DNA of 48,862 nucleotides, from contig NZ_JAFIRA010000028.1 of NCBI RefSeq assembly GCF_022848905.1, positions 1-48,862 on the forward strand. Direction: 5' to 3'. The stretch is from Thermostichus vulcanus str. 'Rupite'. GTDB taxonomy: Bacteria > Cyanobacteriota > Cyanobacteriia > Thermostichales > Thermostichaceae. Positions 43,138 to 48,862 of the stretch are shown here, piece after piece; position 1 is the stretch's first letter; every line of letters begins with the position of its first letter. Under the pieces are notes generated by a model. That model ran no database searches, was not told where the DNA came from, and saw nothing but the letters and a program-made list of their open reading frames with translations. The translations under genes were made by a program, and so were the position numbers.

Positions 43138-44937
43138 ATGATGATCTCTTTATTGTCTGTCCGGTTGATGGCTGGCAAGTCCAGCTTACGTGTTCAGCGT
43201 CTCACCTCTTCATTGCTCCTCAGCACCACCTTACTGCTGGCAGCAGGCTTTGATCCTGGCTGGGCACAAACCTCTTTGGATACAGGCATTTCTGGCGATC
43301 AAACCCTACCCAGTGCTCCGCCGTTACCCGACAACCGCCCCGCCATTTTTGTGGACGCGGCCAATGGCAGCGATACCCGTGGTGATGGATCCCGTAACAA
43401 CCCCTTCCAAACCATTACCCATGCGACTCAGCGAGCCCCTGCCGGTAGTGTCATTCAGCTTTTCCCAGGGATTTATAGCGAGCAGAGCGGTGAGATTTTC
43501 CCGATTCGTCTCAAGGCTGGCCTCACCCTGCGGGGCGACGAATCCACCTTGGGGGAAGGCTACCTGATCACGGGAGGCGGCACCTACATCAGCCCGACCG
43601 TGGCCCGACAAAACGTCACCATGCTGGCGGAAACGGGGGCAGAAGTACGGGGCGTCACGATGCGCAATGAAGGGCGGCGGGGCTATGCCCTTTGGATTGA
43701 ATCGGCTTCGCCGCGTGTGCTCAACAACAGCTTTGTCGGCAGCATCCACGATGGTATTTTCATCACCGGCGCTTCCAATCCTTGGGTGGAAGGGAATCGC
43801 TTCTACCAAAATGGGGCCAATGGCATTTCCGTCTTGGGTACCTCTCAGCCCACCATCGTCAATAACCTATTTCAAGAAACCGGCTTCGGCCTTACCCTCG
43901 ATCAGCGCTCTACCCCGATTGTGCGCAACAACCGCATTCTGCAAAATCGCACCGGTGTGATCGTCGGGGGCAGCGCCCGGCCCATTCTGCGCAACAACTT
44001 GATCGCCCAGAACCTGGAAACCGGCCTCACCGCCATCACCACAGCTCTACCGGATTTGGGTACGGCTGTGGATCCCGGCAACAACATCTTTGAAGGCAAC
44101 GGCCAATACGACATCAACAACTCCACTCGCGGCCTGCGCATCAATGCCAACGGCAACCAGTTGCGAGGCCAAACCAAAGGGGATCTGGATCTGGCGGGCC
44201 AAACCACCGTTGCGGCTGCCCCCACCGCCGCTCCCAACCCGATTTCCCCTGGCGCGCTTTCCTTGCCCAGCACCCCCACTTTACCGGCGGCGTCTGCGCC
44301 TGCGGCGACTACCCCTACGGAAGCAACGCCCACCTTGCCGACCCTGACCGTGCCAGAGACCACCTCCCCCACTGCTATTCCCCCCACGGATGGAGCGCAA
44401 GGTACCCTAGCCCAGGGATCCGGAGGGCGCATTTTACCCCCTGCCGGTGAGGCAGAAGCCGCAACCGCAGCCCCCGTAACGGCCAGTGAAACTGCTCCAC
44501 AGCCCCAAGCCCAAGAGTTTACGGCTGTTCCCTTTACTCCGGATGGATCCACCACCCCTGCTCTACCGGTAGCCCAGTCTCCTGCGGCCAGCAGTAATCC
44601 TAGCTCGCCCCCTCTGACAGATATCACCACCCTGTTGCCTCCTCCCGCACAGCGCCAATCTCAAGCTGCTCCAGTAGCTCCAGCACCTGCAGCTCCTCCA
44701 GCACCTGCGGTGGCTGCTGCCGATTCCGCCACTCGGTTCCGCGTCCTGGTCACCCCCAGAAGCAGCGAGGATCTGAGCCGCTTGCAGCAACTTATCCCTG
44801 GGGCTGTGGAAACGGTTTTTAACGGCAGAAATGTGCTCCAGGCTGGTCTTTATGACAGCCGCAGCCAAGCCCAGTCGGTGTTGGATCAGCTGTTGGATGC
44901 GGGCTTTGAGGCCGTTGCCGAGATGATCTTCCGCTAA
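43138..44937 (+). CDS. Secreted DUF1565/beta-helix protein with C-terminal SPOR-like domain
   Basis: A 599-residue exported protein. A signal peptide (LTSSLLLSTTLLLAAGFDPGWAQ) precedes a DUF1565 domain (DAANGSDTRGDGSRNNPFQTITHA, PGIYSEQSGEIFPIRL). A right-handed parallel beta-helix follows to about residue 345, with NNSFVGS, GNRFYQNGANGISV and NNRILQNRTGVIV rungs. A Pro/Ala/Thr-rich linker (about 355-510) leads to a final 75 residues resembling SPOR (FRVLVTPRSSEDLSRLQQLI, then FNGRNVLQAGLYDSRSQAQS). SPOR domains bind bare peptidoglycan glycan strands, so this may tether the beta-helix at the wall. GAGGGTG precedes the ATG at 43138; a GTG at 43123 is an alternative. Confidence 0.82.
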   Translation: MMISLLSVRLMAGKSSLRVQRLTSSLLLSTTLLLAAGFDPGWAQTSLDTGISGDQTLPSAPPLPDNRPAIFVDAANGSDTRGDGSRNNPFQTITHATQRAPAGSVIQLFPGIYSEQSGEIFPIRLKAGLTLRGDESTLGEGYLITGGGTYISPTVARQNVTMLAETGAEVRGVTMRNEGRRGYALWIESASPRVLNNSFVGSIHDGIFITGASNPWVEGNRFYQNGANGISVLGTSQPTIVNNLFQETGFGLTLDQRSTPIVRNNRILQNRTGVIVGGSARPILRNNLIAQNLETGLTAITTALPDLGTAVDPGNNIFEGNGQYDINNSTRGLRINANGNQLRGQTKGDLDLAGQTTVAAAPTAAPNPISPGALSLPSTPTLPAASAPAATTPTEATPTLPTLTVPETTSPTAIPPTDGAQGTLAQGSGGRILPPAGEAEAATAAPVTASETAPQPQAQEFTAVPFTPDGSTTPALPVAQSPAASSNPSSPPLTDITTLLPPPAQRQSQAAPVAPAPAAPPAPAVAAADSATRFRVLVTPRSSEDLSRLQQLIPGAVETVFNGRNVLQAGLYDSRSQAQSVLDQLLDAGFEAVAEMIFR

Positions 44938-45018
44938 TCTCCGCTCATCTTTTCCTGCACTGCGACCCAAACGGGATCCAAGCCAAAATAGGGGTAATTC
45001 GCCACGGAAGGGATCCCT

Positions 45019-47007
45019 TTGGAACCTCATTGCCGTTTGATACCCACCACTCACCAGCTTGTCTTGTTCAGTGGCAAGGGAGGGGTGGGTAAAACGACCC
45101 TCACCTGTGCCTTGGCCCGCCAACTGGCCCAAGCGGATCCCCAGCGTCGCTTGCTTTTGATTTCTACCGATCCGGCCCACTCACTGGGGGATGTGTTGGA
45201 TCTGCCGGTTACGGATCGGGCTCAGCCTTTGCCCGACTGCCCCAATTTGCAGGTGCGCGCTCTACAGGCTGAGGTGTTGCTGGCGGCCTTTAAGCAAACC
45301 TACGGGGCAGCGCTGGAACTAATTGCCGAGCGCGGCAGTTGGTTTGGTCGGGAGGATCTGCTGCCAGTTTGGGATTTGGCCTGGCCGGGGGTGGATGAAT
45401 TGATGGCAATTTTGGAGGTAAATCGGTTGCTGGCGGGCGGAGCCATCGATACGGTTATTCTGGATACTGCTCCCACCGGGCATACCTTGCGCCTGCTGGA
45501 GTTACCGGACTTTTTGGATAATGTGCTGGCGGTTTTTGCTACCTTTCAGGCCAAGCATCGAGAGCTCTCCCAAGCTCTGACGGGCACCTACCGAGCGGAT
45601 GAAGCGGATGCCTTTTTGGCCCAACTGCAAGGGGAACTGCAAGCGGGAAAAGCGCGACTGACGGATCCCGACAGTTCTTCGGTCTGGTTGGTGATGCTAC
45701 CGGAGCATTTAAGTCTGGAGGAAACCCGGCGTTTTTGTCAGCAATTGCAGCATCGCCGCTTGCCCATCGGCGGCATCCTTGTCAATCAGGTTTTACTGGG
45801 ATCCCTGCAGCCCTCCCCCCTTTACTTGGCTCGCCAGCAGGAACAATATCGTCTGCTCAAGGCCCTAACAGAAGGCTTGCCTGGCTATCGGATTTGGATT
45901 GCGCCTTATCAACTGCAGGAGCCGATTGGAGCAACTGCCCTGGATCGTTTGGTCACCCAGTTATTGCCCCTGCAGGATTTGCCTGAAGTCAACTTAGTTC
46001 CAGCTGGTTCTCCAGGGATCCCTGTCGAACTAGGCACCGAGGTGCGCATCCCGGATCTCCTCAACCATGGGATCCGACTGGCCCTCACAGGGGGTAAGGG
46101 GGGGGTGGGCAAAACAACGGTGGCTGGGGCATTGGCCTGGAACCTAGCGAAGCGACATCCGGATAAGCAGCTGTTGCTGGTGTCCATTGATCCGGCCCAT
46201 TCGCTGGGAGATTTGTTCGAGGTGAAGTTGGGGCAGGATCCTGTCCCTCTGCTGCCAAACCTGATGGGGCAGGAGATCGATGCCGCAGTGGTGCTGGAGC
46301 AATTCCGGCAGGACTATTTGGAGGACATTGTCGCCATTTTGGCCGGAGAATCCACCCCCGGCGTGGAGGTGCAATACGACCCCCAAGCCTGGCGGCAACT
46401 GCTGCAAATGCCTCCACCCGGCTTGGATGAGGTGATGGCCCTGTTGACGGTCTTGAAACAAGGCTCAGCCGGTCAATTTGATTTGGTGGTGCTGGATACG
46501 GCCCCTACCGGTCATCTGCTGCGGTTTCTGCAGATGCCCCAAGCTTTGGAAGGATGGGTGAGCCTAGCCCTGAAACTGTGGTTGAAGTATCGGGATGTGG
46601 TGGGCAGAGCGGAATTGGCTCAGCGCTTGCGGGGGTTACTGGCTCAGGTGCGGCAACTGCGGCAACAACTTCAGGATCCCCAATTTGTTACTTTTATTCC
46701 GGTTTTTAACCCAGAACAGGCGGTACTGGCGGAAACGCAGCGATTGCTCACCGAACTGGATGGACTGGGGATCCCACATCCCTATGCCGTGTTAAACCGG
46801 ATTTGGGTGGATCGTTCCGATGCCTTCGGACAAGCCGTGGCCGAAAGGCACCAAGCGCTTTTGGCCCAGCTCCCTGAACACCTAGCTCAGCAACTGCTGG
46901 TACGGATCCCGTTTCTGCATCCCCCCAGCCTGGAATCGATAGGCGCCTATCTTCTAGAGGCAGCAGGGACAAACACCCCTTACCCCTGCGGTAAGGATCT
47001 CGGATGA
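45019..47007 (+). CDS. Tandem ArsA/Get3-type ATPase
   Basis: A 662-residue protein with two complete deviant-Walker ATPase halves: P-loops SGKGGVGKTT (near residue 20) and TGGKGGVGKTT (near 358), switch regions STDPAHSLGD and SIDPAHSLGD, and the family signature LDTAPTGHTLRLLELP and LDTAPTGHLLRFLQMP. ArsA of plasmid R773 has the same two-half layout and drives arsenite export, but this protein lacks matching metal-site cysteines in the second half. The only cysteines are near the N-terminus, in PDCPN, RRFCQQ and at the extreme C-terminus. No arsR, arsB or arsC gene is nearby. A Get3-like chaperone role or another transport role is therefore as likely. The start is a TTG at 45019, uncertain. 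Confidence 0.85.
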   Translation: MEPHCRLIPTTHQLVLFSGKGGVGKTTLTCALARQLAQADPQRRLLLISTDPAHSLGDVLDLPVTDRAQPLPDCPNLQVRALQAEVLLAAFKQTYGAALELIAERGSWFGREDLLPVWDLAWPGVDELMAILEVNRLLAGGAIDTVILDTAPTGHTLRLLELPDFLDNVLAVFATFQAKHRELSQALTGTYRADEADAFLAQLQGELQAGKARLTDPDSSSVWLVMLPEHLSLEETRRFCQQLQHRRLPIGGILVNQVLLGSLQPSPLYLARQQEQYRLLKALTEGLPGYRIWIAPYQLQEPIGATALDRLVTQLLPLQDLPEVNLVPAGSPGIPVELGTEVRIPDLLNHGIRLALTGGKGGVGKTTVAGALAWNLAKRHPDKQLLLVSIDPAHSLGDLFEVKLGQDPVPLLPNLMGQEIDAAVVLEQFRQDYLEDIVAILAGESTPGVEVQYDPQAWRQLLQMPPPGLDEVMALLTVLKQGSAGQFDLVVLDTAPTGHLLRFLQMPQALEGWVSLALKLWLKYRDVVGRAELAQRLRGLLAQVRQLRQQLQDPQFVTFIPVFNPEQAVLAETQRLLTELDGLGIPHPYAVLNRIWVDRSDAFGQAVAERHQALLAQLPEHLAQQLLVRIPFLHPPSLESIGAYLLEAAGTNTPYPCGKDLG

Positions 47008-47097
47008 GCGTTCCGTAGCCCTTCTCCCACAAGGCGTGAGTCCAACCCCATCCGCGTTGTCAACCCCTTTCTGCTGTTTCCCACATCCCTTTTGCCC

Positions 47098-47193
47098 ATG
47101 GCCCTACTCACCCTCAATTCCGTTCGCAAAGATTTTGGCGTCAAGGAGATCCTCAAGAGCGCCAGTTCCAGAACCCAATGTTCCCCATTTTGA
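47098..47193 (+). pseudogene. N-terminal stub of an ABC-F ATPase
   Basis: An ATG at 47098 opens a 31-codon frame beginning MALLTLNSVRKDFGVKEILK, which looks like the first two strands of an ABC-F/Uup-type ATPase. After KSAS the match stops (about 47170) and the frame ends at TGA 47193. The Walker A that would follow is absent. The next gene's ATG at 47178 lies inside it in another frame, so a deletion or insertion has joined an ABC-F gene start to the C45-type gene. Confidence 0.6.
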
Positions 47194-48398
47194 ATGTGTA
47201 CGGAGATCCCCAGCAACGGGGTTACCAATACGGAGCCCAGGCGGCCCTGCAAATCCGCCACAGCATCGCCAGTTATGCCCGCCAGTTCGCTTACCGTTGT
47301 GGACTCACCTGGCACCAGTCCCAAACTTTAGCCGAGGGATCCCTGCCTTGGCTAGAACGCCACACTCCCCAGCTGCTGGAGGAGATCCAAGGCATTGCCA
47401 CTGGCAGTGGTTTCACCTTCTCCGAGATTCTGGCCCTTAACCTACGTACTGAGATCTTAGCCCGAGCCGTATCTGGGGGATCCCATCCCCATTACGCTGC
47501 TGCAGTGGAACACAATCGTCAGGCCGGAGTGCCTCAGCACCCCCCGGATCCCGTCCCGGAATTCAAGGAGATCGATGAGATTGATGAGAGCAATTCCTCT
47601 CAAGCCCACCCAGATTGGGGAGAATGTACCACCCTGGCCGCCCTGCCCCAGGTCACCGCTACCCAGCACACCTACCTGGCCCAAACCTGGGATTGGGTCG
47701 GGGCTCAACGGTCAGCTTGCTTGGTTTTGCGGATTCATGCCCCAGATCATCCACCCTGTTTGACCTTGACCGAAGCCGGGATCCTCGCCAAAATCGGCCT
47801 CAACCAAGCGGGGCTGGCGGTAACCCTCAACCTGTTGCGCTCCCAGCAGGATGGCCAAACCCAGTCTGGGGGAATGCCCGTCCACTTGTTGTTGCGGCTG
47901 CTGTTACAGTGTGAGACTTGGCAGCAGGCACTGGAAAGGGTGAAATCCTACCCCTATACCGCTTCTTCTTGTGTCAGTTTGGCCAGTGCCAGCGGACAGT
48001 TGATCAGCTTTGAACTCAGCCCCCAGGGAATCGGTTTGCATCACCCTCAAAGGGGCCTCCTGGTGCATACCAACCACTTTCTCGATCCCACCCTGCAAGT
48101 GCATGAGCTACCCCCCTACGTGGGATCCTCCACAAGACAACGGCTGGAACGGGCCAGTTATCTCCTGCATCAGAGCGCCCAAAGGGGATCCCTCAACGCA
48201 GTTGCCTTACAAGAGATTTTGCGGGATCGGACGAATGCTCCCCGCTGCATTTGTCGCCATCCGGATCCCCATCTACCTGCTGTAGATCGCACCGAAACTG
48301 TGGCGGCTGTGGTGATGGATCTGAATCAGCAGATTTTGCACCTAGCTCCCGGCCTTCCCGATCAAGTGGAGTTTGTGCCAATCCCCATCCAACCCTGA
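47178..48398 (+). CDS. Peptidase C45-like Ntn hydrolase (acyl-CoA:6-APA acyltransferase family)
   Basis: A 406-residue N-terminal-nucleophile hydrolase of the C45/AAT family. The pro-region has the family start (GDPQQRGYQYGAQAALQI) and GFTFSEILALNLRTEI. An acidic low-conservation insert (about 108-145) precedes the likely nucleophile Cys near residue 150 in WGECTTLAAL, followed by YLAQTWDWV. Later landmarks are AGILAKIGLNQAGLAVTLN and GLLVHTNHFLDP. Cleavage before that Cys would expose the catalytic amine. Substrates of bacterial members are mostly unknown; amide hydrolysis or acyl transfer is likely. The start sits inside the ABC-F stub with no clear ribosome site, so its native promoter may be lost or borrowed. 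Confidence 0.82.
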   Translation: MFPILNVYGDPQQRGYQYGAQAALQIRHSIASYARQFAYRCGLTWHQSQTLAEGSLPWLERHTPQLLEEIQGIATGSGFTFSEILALNLRTEILARAVSGGSHPHYAAAVEHNRQAGVPQHPPDPVPEFKEIDEIDESNSSQAHPDWGECTTLAALPQVTATQHTYLAQTWDWVGAQRSACLVLRIHAPDHPPCLTLTEAGILAKIGLNQAGLAVTLNLLRSQQDGQTQSGGMPVHLLLRLLLQCETWQQALERVKSYPYTASSCVSLASASGQLISFELSPQGIGLHHPQRGLLVHTNHFLDPTLQVHELPPYVGSSTRQRLERASYLLHQSAQRGSLNAVALQEILRDRTNAPRCICRHPDPHLPAVDRTETVAAVVMDLNQQILHLAPGLPDQVEFVPIPIQP

Positions 48399-48736
48399 AG
48401 TTGCAAGCTACATGGCTAAAGACAAGACAATACACAGATATATACACTTATATTATATATACTACACATATATGCACTTGAATATATGATGCACTTGAAT
48501 ATATGCACTTAAGCGTTAACTCTTTCGCGAGTCTTGCAGCGGCTCAAAACCATGAATCTAACTCAGCTAGCGGGAGATCTCATATCACAGGGCTACGCGA
48601 TCTTGATGTGACTACAATACTCATGGCTGTCACCTCACCACACTTAGTCAAAGCAGGTTTGCTGCTTTCTCGAACATTTTTATCAAAGATCCAGAATTGG
48701 CTTTATATGAGTAACTTGTATAACTTATATGAATAT
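48399..48736. other. AT-rich gene-free region with short direct repeats
   Basis: The first 110 bases are an unusually AT-rich tract (ATATATAC, TTATATTATATATAC) followed by three direct copies of TGCACTT(G/A)A, starting at 48473, 48490 and 48504. A plus frame at 48553 begins MNLTQLAGDLISQGYAI and stops after about 20 codons, and a neighbouring frame continues to 48739, so a broken gene is possible. No tRNA or intact gene is seen. Confidence 0.4.
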
Positions 48737-48862
48737 TGACACTCCCCCGGTTAGAAACCGGGGGATTCTCCCTTCTAGCTCCCCACAGCTTGAAGCTGTG
48801 AGGGATTCATGGAGTTCAGGGGATTGCCAAATACCCCATCCCCTGAGCCGACCCTACCTATT
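48737..48862 (-). mobile_element. Probable IS200/IS605 right end with two hairpins, cut by the window edge
   Basis: A hairpin of CCCCCGGTT and AACCGGGGG lies at 48744-48764, next to TTGACACT, and a second of CACAGCTT and AAGCTGTG at about 48785-48801. The reverse complement reads as the typical cyanobacterial IS200/IS605 tnpB 3' end (hairpins, then GGGGGAGTGTCAA). A minus-strand frame open from the window edge stops at TAG 48775-48777 and could be the C-terminus of the element's protein. The body of the element would lie to the right. Confidence 0.45.

Noticed and set aside
43902-44630. A 242-codon minus frame opposite the DUF1565 gene
   Set aside because: It covers the low-complexity Pro/Ala linker, where the opposite strand is stop-poor. 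It has no ribosome site and only Gly/Ala/Val-rich sequence.
1-48862. CRISPR arrays, rRNA or tRNA genes, prophage or restriction-modification genes
   Set aside because: I looked for regularly spaced repeats, tRNA arm sequences and hallmark proteins on both strands and saw none. A covariance-model scan would be the decisive test.

Overview
The window reads as chromosome from a unicellular, probably thermophilic cyanobacterium. The evidence is a phylloquinone pair (menA/menF), a CphA2-type cyanophycin enzyme, an fbp-zwf pair, a CRY-DASH, and several cyanobacteria-restricted small families (DUF1815, DUF2862, DUF3727, and an LptD of the DUF3769 type). The DNA is saturated with the octamer palindrome GGGATCCC, and I noticed no GCGATCGC (HIP1). 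From memory this fits the hot-spring Synechococcus/Thermostichus lineage (JA-3-3Ab/JA-2-3B'a relatives), but that is an inference. No rRNA, tRNA, CRISPR array or complete mobile element was seen.

Layout. 0.2-6.9 kb (minus strand): a compact envelope operon, lptC-like, lptF/G-like, lptD-like, for lipopolysaccharide transport. 7.0-9.9 kb: divergent menA and menF. 10.2-12.0 kb: a two-gene sugar cassette (NAD-dependent epimerase and WecG/TagA glycosyltransferase) with an ATGA overlap and an AT-richer composition. 12.0-16.6 kb: a DUF3727 protein, a stray GvpG-like protein, then glpD and glpK head to head, and a small hypothetical. 16.8-18.3 kb: a secreted GHL10-type glycosidase. 18.4-18.9 kb: dispersed repeats and a decayed IS701-type transposase. 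19.0-21.6 kb: zwf and fbp. 21.9-23.6 kb: ilvD. 23.8-26.0 kb: phoX under a four-unit Pho box. 26.3-29.8 kb: a secreted hypothetical, aroQ, a 45-residue microprotein overlapping aroQ, cphA2, and a 49-residue membrane protein. 30.0-35.6 kb: a GTPase, a secreted double beta/gamma-crystallin protein, a pentapeptide-repeat protein, an unknown protein and argC. 35.8-37.4 kb: a small hypothetical, a tnpB relic with IS200/IS605-like ends, and about 600 bp without a firm gene. 37.4-40.5 kb: DUF1815, an anti-sigma-type kinase, DUF2862, an HU-like protein and CRY-DASH. 40.6-43.0 kb: a second LptF/G permease translationally coupled to a membrane-anchored pentapeptide protein. 43.1-48.4 kb: a secreted DUF1565/beta-helix/SPOR protein, a tandem ArsA-type ATPase, a 31-codon ABC-F stub, and a C45-type Ntn hydrolase. 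48.4-48.9 kb: an AT-rich tract ending in two hairpins that look like the end of an IS200/IS605 element lying outside the window.

How the genes fit together. The envelope theme is strongest. The LPS bridge operon, the unlinked second permease coupled to a pentapeptide protein, the epimerase/WecG pair, the secreted glycosidase, and the beta-helix/SPOR and crystallin proteins all act on or outside the inner membrane. Central metabolism is represented by zwf/fbp, glpD/glpK, ilvD, argC, aroQ and the phylloquinone pair. Storage and nutrient responses are represented by CphA2 and by Pho-regulated PhoX. The best leads for new biology are the two microproteins, the ABC-F/C45 gene junction, the cysteine-poor tandem ArsA, the pentapeptide-LptG coupling, and the GGGATCCC repeat system.
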